NCBI RefSeq assembly: GCF_000699445.3
Contig: NC_067202.1
Span: forward strand, 17,889,760 to 17,953,759
DNA length: 64,000 nt
Source: Schistosoma haematobium
Lineage: Eukaryota; Platyhelminthes; Trematoda; Strigeidida; Schistosomatidae
Direction of reading: 5' to 3'
How positions within the stretch are numbered: position 1 is the stretch's first letter; the number at the start of each line of letters is the position of its first letter. The notes beneath the pieces were generated by a model. It saw nothing but the letters and a program-made list of their open reading frames with translations. It was not told where the DNA came from and made no database searches. The translations under genes were made by a program, and so were the position numbers. Shown piece by piece: positions 49,086 to 62,029 of the stretch.

Positions 49086-49204
49086 AGAAGATCATAGATA
49101 TTAAGAAATTGATAGAAAACTAATAAAATGATGTGAATTCATGTTATTTTCCTTAAATCTCTGTTCCCATTTACTTTAATTTGATAAATGGGAATTATAT
49201 GTAA

Positions 49205-49751
49205 GCTGATTATGAATACAGTGGTCTTGAGTGCTAATAGAAGTATGAGGGTGGTTATCAATTCCCGGTTGCCCACACTGTGGAAAGGTTGTTCTGGAGG
49301 TACCTGAAAAGGAAATTGGAATAGAGGTGGTCTTAATGACCTGAGAGCGTGACCGCAGTGCCCAAGGGACAACTGCTTGAGATCGGTCACACACGACCTT
49401 TTTATGGATGATTTTTGTGTCAGCTCCTTACTTGTTGAGACCTTACCACCGGAGACGGATATCCGTGGGATAAGGGGAGGTGTGTATTTTAAGGGACGAC
49501 CATTTCTAACCCCACCTCTCTCTGTGGGAAGGCAGAATCGCTGACATGCTGACTGTCTGAAGGAAATACCTTACTGTCGTCACACCTCTGTACAGTCAGC
49601 AGTACGACCTCGCCTTCGGACCTTGAGTTTGTTGCTCTTAGTCCTACCGCTCTTCAACTGACCTATCTGACATGGTAGGACCTTGAGGAACGGTTGTTCC
49701 TCATGATAGGCAAGCCCGACCACCACGTCAAGGTAGCAACAACGGTTGGGA
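49205..49751 (-). mobile_element. Dispersed repeat U, complete insertion with 12 bp duplication
   Basis: AATTATATGTAA at 49193-49204 and 49752-49763 flanks a 547 bp unit that ends CACGTCAAGGTAGCAACAAC. Related copies are at 17135 and 61210. On the minus strand it starts like a retroelement 5' region and reads the conserved peptide GQPGIDNHPHTSISTQDHC. Confidence 0.78.
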
Positions 49752-49904
49752 AATTATATGTAACTAAAATTTAAACTTCCTATTGATTGATTACTGAGAT
49801 AATAATCAACATCATTCATAAGATCAATTAGTTGAATAACAATAAAATTGATTCGTTTTAATAATTTGATCTTAGATCAATAGAGAACCATAATTAAGTC
49901 ATAT

Positions 49905-50012
49905 ACGGAATAGTATTTGATGCGTGTTTCGTCCTATTTGGGGGCTTGTCAGCTGGATGTACTTGTATCACATGGGAAGATACAAGTAAAACAACATCAA
50001 GTAAACCTAATT
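49905..50012. mobile_element. HR1 inverted mini-copy
   Basis: Minus hammerhead remnant (GTTTCGTCCTATTTGGGGGC) joined to a plus tail end (CATGGGAAGATACAAGTAAA). Confidence 0.7.
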
Positions 50013-50064
50013 ATCTATGCTTCATTATTTATTGATTTACTGGTATTTATTGATAATTGAATAT

Positions 50065-50356
50065 ATGGAACTTAAAACACCTAACTGTCAACCAATATCA
50101 AAGTTACAGCCTTCAGTACGAACGTCAATACAGTTAGTTCTATTGTACGAAGCTGAAACTTTGAGAACTCCTATTAAAACCATCATCAAAAAGGTATAAG
50201 TATATATAAACAATTGTCTATGCAAGATATTCAATATCCGTTGGCCGGATACCATCAGCAACAAACTACCACGGGAAGGGACTAATCAATTTCCGTCTAA
50301 ATAGGAAATTAGGAAAAGTGAATAGGACATACATTACTGTAATCATCAAAATCGAT
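50065..50356 (+). mobile_element. RTE-like LINE fragment, left part
   Basis: CTAACTGTCAACCAATATCA, CCGTTGGCCGGATACCATCA. Interrupted by the MITE at 50357-50641 and continued at 50642-50850. Confidence 0.75.
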
Positions 50357-50641
50357 GAGACTATAATTTATGAACGACCTTTAAGTGACGCTAGACTGAC
50401 CTTAAGAGTGTCCACTTAATAACCAGGATGAAATGCGGGTTATAAACCTATACGAGAAATTACAATTATGATTTAAGTTTGATGATTAGGGGATAGGAAT
50501 TAGATTTAGGGTTTTCACCACAAACTGACATCAGCTAAAATGCCAAAACTCTGTTTATTTAAATGGATAAGTGAATTTCACTCCGAAAATCCGAGAACTG
50601 CTATTTTATACCTGATTGGTTCGTCTACAAATTATAGTCTC
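50357..50641. mobile_element. MITE-like element with terminal inverted repeats
   Basis: Left GAGACTATAATTTATGAACG and right, reversed, GAGACTATAATTTGTAGACG agree over most of about 22 bases. No coding capacity. It splits an RTE 3' region, so it is younger than that copy. CAAAAT lies near both sides and may be the target duplication. Confidence 0.68.
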
Positions 50642-50850
50642 GCCACAAAATGCATCACGAAGCATCTCCTAACTGAAAAGACGAAAACCAACGAATACAT
50701 TACATCGAGGATTGGAAGTAGACATGAAAAAAATGAATAAGAACTAGTAATAATTAGAAAAGATTGTTGAAGAACAGAGTTGGATGAAGAATGTTGACGG
50801 GTGGCCTATGCTCCTCCATGGGGGGTAACAGATGTACGTAAGTAAGTAAC
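50642..50850 (+). mobile_element. RTE-like LINE fragment, right part
   Basis: AAATGCATCACGAAGCATC, GAACAGAGTTGGATGAAGAA and GGGGGTAACAG-TGTACGTAAG. Confidence 0.75.
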
Positions 50851-51001
50851 TGCAGTGATTGAATTCCTTATCGCTCCTATAAAAAGATTTATCCCATAGG
50901 ATGGTTAACATTGTAATTGAATTTTACTTAAATCGTCAACAACAATTTATAAACAGTGTAGTTAAATATATTGGATTTACTAGGTAAATCGATGGTTTTA
51001 G

Positions 51002-51247
51002 TGTGAAGTGTGCTATTGATGTCGATACATATAAGTAGTATGTATCATCAATAGAAAGTCAAATGCCTGGCAGCAGAAGGTTAAGAAGATCTAAGAGAAG
51101 ACAATGAGAATAGAGAATGATTGGTGTGGAAACGACGGAACAATGAAGTCTTACACAATTGATTGACATTTTGTAAATGAAGTATTTTTGTTTTCCTCAG
51201 ATTTTACTAAGATGTTCGGTCCCTCATTTATGTTCTCGTTCACTACA
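51002..51247 (+). repeat. Solo-LTR-like repeat V, copy 3
   Basis: TGTGAAGTGTGCTATTGATG to TGTTCTCGTTCACTACA. Confidence 0.52.
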
Positions 51248-51527
51248 CTAAGTTCGATTTCCTATACAGTCATGAATCTTGTAATAATCAATTTTACATT
51301 GGTTATTTTAATTACAGTTCTAGGTTGTAAAGAAAGATGAGTGTTCAGTGCATATGAGCTTCTGTATGAAGTGGGATTAAAGAAATACGTGGGTTATATG
51401 AAGTGAATGTCGATCATTTAATGTACCATAAATCATTCAAATACAAAATGTAATTACATCGATATACTTGCTTGATAAACATGACAATCATATAGGCTTC
51501 ATTTATTGATATTGCAAACAGATCTGT

Positions 51528-52045
51528 ATTTATTATTTATTTGAATACATAAATATTGGTACAAAGAGGCTCCGAATACATATACTCCATACAAGTCAAC
51601 TGATTTGTGTGTGGGCTAGAATACTACCCGTCTGCTCAAACCGAAGCAAGTGGTTTTCTTAGGAGATGACACCTCGAGCCTTCGACCTAAATGTCTGATC
51701 CATAAGGCAGTGGGGCAACGTCAGGAGATGCGATTCCATGGTAGCTCATGACCAAAATTAGATTCATACGCCATTTGTTCCCTCAGAATCCTGAATTCCA
51801 TGTGCACCATTTGCTTGGTACTAGGGTTTCCCAACTCCTCTAGGTAGACTGTGTGTGTCCATCAATCCAGCTAAAGTGTCGGACATTCTCTTTTCGTCCT
51901 CTCAATTTTGTAAACAACACCTGTGGTGTGAGAAGGTAGTGAGTAGGACTTCCTTTGTAGTGGCTGTATACGCGTGTTCATATGATAGCATTTGGATAGG
52001 GAGAGCTGACTCTACCCACCTTCGGTCGTACTAGGGCATTTGGGA
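51528..52045 (-). mobile_element. Family T repeat copy
   Basis: Minus copy with the tail at 51530-51560 and the 5' part near 52040 (GCCCTAGTACGACCGAAGG). Confidence 0.8.
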
Positions 52046-52074
52046 GACAAAAATAGACTTGAGTGTGATATTCA

Positions 52075-52190
52075 TTAAAAACCAGAAATTACAAGTTTTT
52101 TGTTCTAGTATGGAATTCCTTAACAGTGTACACCCACAACCCCTGGTCTAAGTCCACGTCCAGTATTCGAATCCATAACCTTTAATTTCC
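52075..52190 (-). mobile_element. HR2 fragment, decayed
   Basis: AAAAACCAGAAATTACAAG, TTGTTCTAGTATGGAATTCC and GTATTCGAATCC. Confidence 0.55.
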
Positions 52191-52196
52191 TTATAG

Positions 52197-52585
52197 TGTT
52201 GGTTATTATGTTAAGCTCATATACCTTATTCTAGCTTTCGGACAGCCCATTCTATTCTACATTCTGACCTTGTTAATTATTCCCTTATCAATCTTGACTG
52301 TTTTTATATGAGCGCGTACGTGTTTGTACATTTCTTATCCCATTACTCATCATATGTCTGTAACGTATTTTTGTGTGCCTGTAAATATTGATTAACGCCT
52401 GAGTAAAGGAGAGTCGGCTTACCCGTCATCTTCACTGCGCTTGGTTTCTCTTCTCTCTATTCCATTCGCTTTATATACAAAATATATGTATTCACAAGTC
52501 CATTCTCGTTATTGACTAACCCGATTTAAGTCGATGATTATAGACGAGGAAAGGTGACATATATATTTCAACAACAATCATTCAT
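52197..52585 (+). repeat. Possible solo LTR
   Basis: A block of distinctly higher complexity than its surroundings, starting TGTTGGTTATTATG and ending near TTTCAACA, with a promoter-like CGCTTTATATAC at 52469. No second copy in the window, so the call rests on style only. Confidence 0.3.
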
Positions 52586-53514
52586 TACGATCTCCTTGGA
52601 GTCAGATCTACGGGTCACTAAATTGGAGAGCCCGTCAACAAACATCTTCCAATCTAAACGACGACAAAATATCAGGTCTCACTAAATCCTGAAATATAAC
52701 AACTTAGAAATTGTTTTCATCGCATTTTACACAATCACATTGTATCATCAACTACTTCTATGTGTATTCAAGCTCAATGATGAAAACATTTTCAAATCAT
52801 CCAAGTGATTAATGCATTTTGATTTACTTTTCTCTTTTTCTCTTTTATTATCATCATCATCATCTTTTTCTCATTTCCCTTCACCTTCAATGACAAAAAG
52901 AAAAATGGAAACCAACCATTTGGTTTCCTTCCTCCCCTTAATTTCGCTTTCATAAAAAAATAAATAAATAAATTCAATTACTTTATAAACTTCTGTTTTC
53001 TTTTTCCTTTTCTTCTTCTTCTTCTCTCTTTTTTCTTTTCTTCTTTTTTTCTTTTTGCCAACAGTTTTTTTCTTCTTCTTCTTCTTCTTGGTCGTCGTAG
53101 AAATCGACTTTATTTTAGTTTTGTTTAATTAAAGTTTTCTTTGTTTGTTTGTTTGTTTTTTTTCTACACTATTTTTTTTCTTTTTTTTTGGAAACATCTT
53201 TCAAAATTAGTTATATGAGTGTAAGTGTACGCACGTGAGCACAAGTGAGCACAAGTGAGCACATGCGAGTACACGTGTACTCATGCGAATGCCAATTCAA
53301 AGTGTTTTTTTTTTAATTTTTTTTATTTTTTTGGTTAGCAACTATAAATAATCTAAGAAAATTTGCATAATGTATTCAGTATGTTGTTGGGTTATTTGTC
53401 TATTTCTGAATGAGAGTTTTGCATTTTGTTTAGATTTATAGTTATGAAATTAGCTTTTGTCGAAGGATATTTCTATATTAGGGGTGTTTAACCATAAATG
53501 TTTTTAAAATAAGC
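52586..53514. other. Simple-sequence-rich stretch
   Basis: T/C-rich runs (52826-53180), decamer repeat GTGAGCACAA (53235-53264) and a 16 bp perfect palindrome at 53267-53282. No gene. Confidence 0.6.
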
Positions 53515-54035
53515 TAAGATGGACAATGGTTAGCAGTGGAATTCAAGATGCACATTTCGTCCTATAAAAGCTTGTGAATGAAGGCAATATCGAGGCATAT
53601 GCACAGTATGCCTATATGTCAATAATAGACTGATCATTTGAAGTCTTAAAACTCAATGGGAAGATTCAAGCAAAACAATACCAAGTGATTTTAAATTCAC
53701 TCCACAACACAACCAAGTGACTATCAGGAATCAGTAGCTAAGTGGAAAACGCGATGGTGTTTGAAGCGAATGGTACTGGGTTCGCATCCCAGAGTGACTA
53801 TCAACTCTGAGATACAGGTACATCCAGCTGACGAATACCAAACAGGACGAAACGTGTGTCAAACTGGATTCCACTTCTAGCCACTATCCATCTTCGCTTA
53901 AAAAAAGCTTGTGATTTAAGCCTATATCGAGGCAATCCTCACAGGATACACATATGCCAACATGAGACTGATTCATTTCAGTCCTAAATAACAATGGGAA
54001 GATACAAGTAAAACAACAATAACCAAGTGAATCTA
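53515..54035 (+). mobile_element. HR1 1.4-unit tandem, period 337 bp, with a short inverted start
   Basis: A minus fragment (53515-53567), then plus tail, head (CAGTAGCTAAGTGGAAAACG, GGGTTCGCATCCCAG), hammerhead and a second tail. AGCTTGTGA recurs at 53569 and 53906. Confidence 0.85.
53818..53872 (+). ncRNA. HR1 hammerhead, nearly intact
   Basis: CATCCAG, CTGACGA, GGAC-GAAAC, stem III CGT/GTG with wobbles, GTC, then AAA and CTGGAT. Stem II is weakened (ATACC opposite GGAC). Confidence 0.65.
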
Positions 54036-54452
54036 GATATAGTTAGTTCATTCTATTGATTATCTTCGAAGTGTTATCCCAATTTTTTAAAAAAAATTTA
54101 CAACACAAAGATATATTATCAACTAAAGAACCAATGGATTAGTTCCCATGTACTGAAATATACATGACAGTTTTCATACCACCCGTTGTGTTTTCTTTTT
54201 CTTTTTTTTACTTATTCTACATCAATACAACAGAGAATAGAAAGAATCTAAGCATGAAACTATGTTCTGGTATTATGATTATTATTATTATTATGTAAAT
54301 GGTTTGTATTCACTCAATAATATACACGAAATAGATAATATTTCTTTATCTGATGTTACATGGTTTCTATGACATTTGTAAATTTTCTCATTACAATCAT
54401 GTTGTAATTTATCATTGAAAATGATTTGAACATTGATTACGTAATGATACTA

Positions 54453-55535
<1,083 letters not shown>

Positions 55536-55632
55536 AAACAGCATGATGTAACTAAGATTACATGGATGAAATGAGTAAAATCTCTTTGTACTATCAATAT
55601 AAAGTTCTAGTCTATTATATAATATCATAAGG

Positions 55633-56062
55633 GGCGGCCGTCCAGTGCTTTCAGGTTTTCAATGGTCGTCTAGCTTCAACTGACTCATGATTTCAATCTG
55701 TGAAAATTTCTAAAAAATCTCTACAAACCCCTTCTGATAATAATCATCTGCTCACCAGTGACTGACTTCAATAGATACTCCTGGAGTTCTAGTGGGAAGC
55801 CGTTACCAGTGGAGTACAACCAGGTCTGTTGTGAGATATCAGCTCACTGAAGACAATGGTATATGGTGGCGCAACTTCGTGGATTGGTTGAAGTTAGACA
55901 TTAACAGCGTTGAATGCCGGCCAGCTCAGTGGTCTAATGGTTAAGTGCTCGCGCGCGAAGCCAGTAGGTCCTGGTTTCGAGCCTCGCGTGGTGCGGGGTC
56001 GTGGGTGCGCACTGCTGAGTAGTCCCATACTAGGACGAAACGGCCGTCCACTGCTTCCAGAT
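55633..56062 (+). mobile_element. HR2 unit cut at the hammerhead on both ends
   Basis: Begins CGGCCGTCCAGTGC (second half of a hammerhead), passes tail, head and tRNA-like part, and ends GGACGAAACGGCCGTCC plus a few bases. CGGCCG recurs 406 bases apart (55635, 56041). CTGAGGA is changed to CTGAGTA in the 3' hammerhead. Confidence 0.83.
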
Positions 56063-56149
56063 TATATAATAGACTATTTTGAATATAGAAACATACATAT
56101 ATGTACTGTAGTTATAGAATTTGTTAATTATCATTTAGAAGTTGATTAG

Positions 56150-56637
56150 TTGTTTGAATCTACCCATTGATGTTTTGGATTGTAAGTGATCAGTCTCTCA
56201 CTTATTGACATATCTGAAGTTTGTGGTGATGATGTCGTTCAGAAGAACGATGAAAGCTCCACGACCAAACTATCCAGCTCAGAGAACAAAACTGCACCAA
56301 AATCATCCACCTGAGCTACAAATCTTCTCCACCATCTCAATATGTGGACTGTCTTGATATTGCTTCAAGTCATAAGCATTCTAAGCAAAGATGGATGGAT
56401 AGTGACTAGAAATGAAATCTAGGAGGTAAGTTTCTTTCCAATTGTGAATCGTTAGCTGGATGTACCTGTATCTCAGAGGTGAGAATGACACGATGCCATT
56501 TAAAGTGAACAGTACTGGGTTCAAGTCTCAGAGTGATCATCAACTGTCGGATGTGACAGGTATATCCAACTGACGAGTTACAATTAGAACCAAACATGCA
56601 TTCTGGATTGCGCTGCTCTTCACCATTATCTTAGGTT
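56150..56637. mobile_element. HR1 inverted pair carrying a nested Penelope-like fragment
   Basis: Minus tail to 56211, insert, minus tail resumed at 56338, minus hammerhead remnant, then plus head (GGGTTCAAGTCTCAG) and CTGACGAG. Confidence 0.78.
56212..56337 (+). mobile_element. Penelope-like 3' end inserted in HR1
   Basis: Encodes the C-terminal [19 protein letters not shown] segment and about 35 bases after the stop. Only TAT is repeated at the two borders. Confidence 0.72.
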
Positions 56638-56879
56638 ATCATTTCAAAGTGGGGTTTTTAAAATCATAAACTTATAAAATTGGATAAAATGAGGTGAAAT
56701 TCACACATTTGTTCATTGACCCTTAGGAAAACTCACATGTATAAACATTTCCCATTGAATTATACGTTAATGCGGAGTTGCGATAAACACTTGTTTATCT
56801 TTTCTCTTGGGTGTCCATTAGAAACTTACACTATATGGAATAATGCATACTTTGTTTTTATTCAGAGAATGAATGGTAG

Positions 56880-57125
56880 TTAAGGATGAATTTTTGATTA
56901 AGTTTATGAATCGATTAATGTAAGACCACCATTAAAAACCTGGAAGAACTTGATGGCCATTTCATCCTAGCACGGTAATCCTCAGCAGTGACCACCAATG
57001 GTCCAACACTAAAGGAACTACAATCCAGGACATCCGATCTCGTGTGTGAATACTTAAACTTCAAATCATTGAGCTGGTATCCAACGGTGTTAATGTCTAA
57101 CATCAACCAATTCACAAAATTTCAC
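56880..57125 (-). mobile_element. HR2 copy, decayed
   Basis: Tail, hammerhead remnant and tRNA-like part on the minus strand, ending with the ACATTAACACCGTTGGATAC head. Confidence 0.65.
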
Positions 57126-57519
57126 AATCATCTTGTGAATTTCAAAAAGGTTTATTCAACTTTGATACTTCATTTGAATCCAAAAAAACAATCATAAACA
57201 TGTTCTTTGTTATATCCTAATGAGTAGAAAGATCGTATTTCTGGTGTTTCGTGACTTCATATAGGCCACTTCTTCAGAGTAAATAAATAACCTACTTCTT
57301 TAGTTAAAATACTGAAGTTACTTGCTACAAGGGGTCAACATTGCTGATAATGCTGTAAGTGACTAGAGATCATTTTGAAATTTTCCCGCTCCATATTGAT
57401 GCCTATAACTGACTAGGGAATGTTCAAATGGAGAATTAGTGATATTCATCTTAGCATAAATCATTTTTCTCGCATTCAATGGAAGGTTAGTTATATTTGA
57501 ATACTTTAAAGCAAAAACT

Positions 57520-58045
57520 CTATTTGTTGTTTTATTTAAACACATAAACATTGATATAGGAAGGTACCAAATAGCTATGCGCCACATAAATCATTCGATT
57601 TGTATGAGGGCTAGGATACTGATCGGTTGCTCATACCAAAGTAGATGGTTTTCTTAGGAAACCACATCTCGTGCCTTTAACCTGAAGGTCTAATTCACAA
57701 AGCAGTGAGGCGACGTCAAAATATGCATTCTCATGGTAGCTGATGACCAACAATTGGTTCATAAGCCATTTGTTCCCTCAGGTTCTTGGAGCCCATGTGA
57801 ACCATTAATTTAGAATCAAAGTTTTCCAACTCCCTTAGGTGGATCATCTATATCCAGGAACTTGGTTAAGGCGCCGGATATTCGCTTTTTGTCCTCTCAA
57901 TTTCGTAAACAACAGTAATGCCACGAGAAGGCAGTGATGAGGATTACCCTGACAGTAGCTGCATACACTTGGTCATGTGAGAGCATTTGGAGAAGGAGAT
58001 CTGAATCTCCCAACTCTCTGCCGTACCAGGGCATTTAAGGGCAAA
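57520..58045 (-). mobile_element. Family T repeat copy
   Basis: Minus copy, near full length. CAAAAACT at 57512-57519 and 58046-58053 is a likely 8 bp target duplication. Confidence 0.8.
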
Positions 58046-58267
58046 CAAAAACTACTTTATATCAACATAATTTCTCTATGTTCTTCAAGATAGTTTATGC
58101 ATAGACGCCTTAGAAAGTTGATTGAATTCCATTAATAATACAGACTGTGAACAATGAAGTATCATTTAGAAATCTTTCAAAGTGTTTACTTAACACAGAA
58201 CTATCAATTATTCAATAAATCAGTAATGTTGATAGTTTCATTTTTTTAAAATTAATGAGAATGATTC

Positions 58268-58679
58268 ACAATTGAGTGATCACTGGGTGGTGATCAATGT
58301 CATGCTTGTCTAGTCCTTATTAGTGCAGATCGAATGCTATCGATCATATTGCAATGTGGCCAACAGTCTAGGTGACTCGACACTGCGGGCACTATGTATT
58401 GAGATTTAGATGGTGGTTGGAGGTAGTCAACAGGAAACCCTGGACCCGGGTTTCGTGCTACTTGGCACTCGTCAGCAAGGTGTACCTGTAATCTTGAGGG
58501 AACTGATGCTCCCTGGCTCCCTGTGATTACATCTCAGTCCTACATGAGGTTAGTGACGGCTCGGATAGGTCAGTGGTAACGTCTCTGACTGTGAAGCTGG
58601 GTGACACGAGATCGAATCCGCCAAGTAGCACGAAACACGGCTCCAGGGTTTCCTGTTGACTACCTCCAACCGCCATCTA
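58268..58679 (-). mobile_element. HR3 element, inverted unit with 14 bp target-site duplication
   Basis: Read on the minus strand it has the same layout as 46127-46753: inverted partial arm, tRNA-like part, hammerhead, CATCTAAATCTC, tail to CAATTGT. AATGAGAATGATTC at 58254-58267 and 58680-58693 flanks it. Confidence 0.9.
58434..58484 (-). ncRNA. HR3 hammerhead ribozyme, core intact
   Basis: CCTTG, CTGACGA, GTGC/GCAC, GAAA, CCC/GGG with no loop, cleavage site GTC, CAGGG. It matches the family consensus at every position I can check. Confidence 0.85.
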
Positions 58680-58720
58680 AATGAGAATGATTCTTTATCG
58701 AATCATACACTGGATAGTAT

Positions 58721-58962
58721 TGTAATGAACGAGAACATCAAGCAGGGATCATCGAATGTATTTGAATACAACATTACAGAATCTCTTAGTAAAACCTAGG
58801 AACCATACAGTAAATAGTTTGTTTACAAAATATCAGTCAATCGTCTCAGATTTCATTGTTCTTTTGTTTCCATGCCAGTTATTCTTTGTTCTCGTTCTCT
58901 TTACTTTAATCTTTTTAACCTTTCGATTGATGATGCATACTACTTATATCTATTAACATAAG
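58721..58962 (-). repeat. Solo-LTR-like repeat V, copy 4
   Basis: TGTAATGAACGAGAACATCA to TACTTATATCTATTAACATA, the reverse of copies 1-3. Confidence 0.5.
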
Positions 58963-59144
58963 TAGGACAAACAAACGGATACCTTCATAGCAGACATATA
59001 CAAATAATTCTAGCCTCTTTATTGAAGATTATATATTATAATATGAAACATTTACCAGGAGAATAATAGATGGATAAACTTAGTTACCTTAATTGGTAGT
59101 GAATTTTTTGTTTTGTTTCCATTTCATGCAAACAATTCAAAAGT

Positions 59145-59282
59145 CTTTGATTGAGATCATCAACCGACTGATGTGAGACCACTATTGAAAACCTGGAAGC
59201 ACTGAACGGCCGTTTCGTCCTATTGTGGGACTCCTCAGCCGTCTAATCAAAAACTTAACAATCTCCACAACCCCTAAACTGA
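59145..59282. mobile_element. HR2 inverted mini-copy
   Basis: Minus tail and hammerhead half (GGCCGTTTCGTCCTATTGTG), then plus tail end (AACAATCTCCACAACCCC). Confidence 0.72.
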
Positions 59283-59585
59283 TAATTCAAAAATTATTTA
59301 CTTGTATTAGTCATTAATGTCATCTATGACAGTATTCGGTTAACAGACTGGTAGCGAATGTTAAATGATGATAAGAAGACAACTATTCAATGATTCATTC
59401 ACGACGTAAATGAAATTACATCATCCAAGATAAGCCTCATTTACAATGATCTTTTCTCTTTTCTCTTTTTTTTCTATTTGTTTGAAAGAAAAAAAATATA
59501 TAAGTTTCTAGTCTACCATAAAATTGTTTGTTCAAATGAAATAATCGTAATTATCTACATCAGTTCACTTCAATGCCGAATAACT

Positions 59586-59966
<381 letters not shown>

Positions 59967-59967
<1 letters not shown>

Positions 59968-60190
59968 ATGTGAACATTAAGATGTCTGGGATGCAGGTAC
60001 ATTCAGCTGGCTAGTCTTAAGTATGACGAAACCTGCGTCAAACTGGATTCCATTGCTAGTCACCATCCATCCATCGTTACTTATAATACTTGTAAATGAA
60101 AGCAATATCGGGAGTATACTCACTGTATTCACATATACTAATAAGTGACTGATCAATGGCAAATTCACGAAAGACAATCATACCAACTGA
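59967..60190 (+). mobile_element. HR1 3' part
   Basis: GATGCAGGTACATTCAGCTG, hammerhead remnant (CTGGCTAG) and tail. The tRNA-like head is replaced by the GATA array. Confidence 0.72.
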
Positions 60191-60239
60191 ATAAAGATGA
60201 TTTGTTAGCAAATAACAATTTACCAATTTAAACATGAAT

Positions 60240-60690
60240 TAATTCATGATCTCAACCAAAAACTTAACAATCTCCACAACCCCCATACTGATAATTAACA
60301 TGTGCTCACTAGTGACTAGCTTCGTGAGGGAATTCTCGGAGTTCTAGTGAGAAGTCGTGACCATTGGAGCTAACCCGTGTCGGGTAGAGACAAGTATCTA
60401 CCTCAGTACAATGGAAAATGGTCGCGCAATTTCATGGATTGGTTGATGTTAGACACTAACACCATTGGATGCCAGCTCAGTGGTCTAATGGTTAAGTGCT
60501 CAGGCGCGAAGCCAGTAGGTCCTGGGTTTGAATCCCGCGGGTTGTGGGATCGTGGATGCGCACTGCTGAGGAGTCCCATACTAGGACGAAACGGCCGTCC
60601 AGTGCTTCCAGGTTTCTAACGGTGGTCTAACATCAATTAACTCATGATCTCAACCAAAAACTTAACAATCTCCACAACCCCCATACTGAT
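60240..60690 (+). mobile_element. HR2 complete element with terminal direct repeats and 10 bp duplication
   Basis: AAACATGAAT at 60230-60239 and 60691-60700 flanks the unit. Its first and last 53 bases (CATGATCTCAACCAAAAACT to CCCCCATACTGAT) are direct repeats 398 bases apart. Between them lie head, tRNA-like part (GGTCTAATGGTTAAGTGCTC, GGTTTGAATCCCG), hammerhead and tail. Confidence 0.9.
60558..60613 (+). ncRNA. HR2 hammerhead ribozyme, consensus form
   Basis: Stem I GCACTG/CAGTGC, CTGAGGA, stem II GTCC/GGAC, GAAA, stem III CGG/CCG with no loop, cleavage after GTC at 60599. Every core base is present. Confidence 0.85.
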
Positions 60691-60693
60691 AAA

Positions 60694-61209
60694 CATGAAT
60701 ATCATACTTTGTGTTCAATGTTTCAATGTACAAGAACATATTGAATAGTTTACTTTACTATTTCACTATTTTACTCTTAACTATTTTCTATTCTATTCAT
60801 CATAATAACAATAAGAAGAGGAATAAGGTAGAAGAAGAAGAAGAAGAAGAAGAAGAAGAAGAAAGAAATAAAAAGAAAAAAACAATCACTGGGCAACCCC
60901 CTTTTTTTCTTTGCTTTTTTTATTATCTAATAATATGATCATTTGAAGAAGAAAAAGAAAAAGAAGAAGGAACAATTGTTGATTAGCTGTTGATTAGTGA
61001 CATGGTTTACAACAAGAATGATTGTGTGTGTGTGTGTGTTTATTTCTATTTCTCCTATAAGATATTGTCTATTCGATTCATTGATTTAAGAATAAAAATG
61101 TTTTTCTTTTGTTTTTTTTAATTTTCAACTATTTTCTTATTATTAGAGTTGCTATCCGACGTTTAAGATGAGTTGTTTTAAAAAACAAATAACTAACTAA
61201 ATAGTAAGT
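60694..61209. other. Simple-sequence-rich stretch
   Basis: GAA tract at 60832-60862, further A/G runs, TG tract at 61021-61041. No gene. Confidence 0.6.
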
Positions 61210-61800
61210 CATAGAGACCCAACCGTAGCTGCTATTTTGACGTGATGGTAGGATATGCCTATTGTGATGACTCAATTGAACTATACTGGTTGGTTCTACC
61301 ATACCAGACAGATTGATTGGAGAACGTTAAGACTATAAGCAGCAATTCAAGGTCTGAGAGCAAAGTCGTACTGTTGACTGTATAGGGGTGTGAGAGTAGT
61401 AAGCTGTTTCCCTCGGACAACTAGCATCTGCAGTGATACTCCTTTCGCATAAGGAAGGAAGGGGTTAGAAAGGGTCGACCCTAACATTTTCTCGCCTCAC
61501 CTTACCTCACGGATTTCCGTCTTCGGTGGTTAGGCTTTTTGAAGAACGGAGTTAAACATTTCCCACGAAAAGGCCATGTATGACCGGCCTTAAGAAGTTG
61601 TCCCTTGGGCTGTGCGGTCACACCCCCAGGTCGTTAAGACCAACACTAATTCGAATTCCTTTTCAGGTTCCTCAAAAAATACCCTTCAACAATGTGGGCA
61701 GCCGGAAAGTGACATAAGCTCTTATACCCGTAACAGCACATGAGACTAAGTTGGTTACATTCAAATCCTTCCTATACCTTTTAATACCTATCTTATCTCT
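61210..61800 (+). mobile_element. Dispersed repeat U, copy 3 (opposite strand)
   Basis: GACCCAACCGTAGCTGC, TTGACGTGATGGTAGG, GTGACTCACGG-type and CAGGTTCCTCAAAAAATACC match 49205-49751 in reverse. The right border is unclear. Confidence 0.6.
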
Positions 61801-62029
61801 ACGACTAAACCTTCTCACATTCCTTTATCAGTTCGCGCCACTAATGCAAACGATTCGAGTACGTGGAACTTTATTCCCGGTCTTCTGAAACCACGCTCTA
61901 AACTACATGTAAGAGCCTTTAACTTCCAAACACTGTATAAAATAGGACAACAGGCTTCCTGGAATGGACAGTGTTAATGCGGCATAGCAACCTGAACTGA
62001 TGTACGTACGTACGAACTTCTACGTTATT

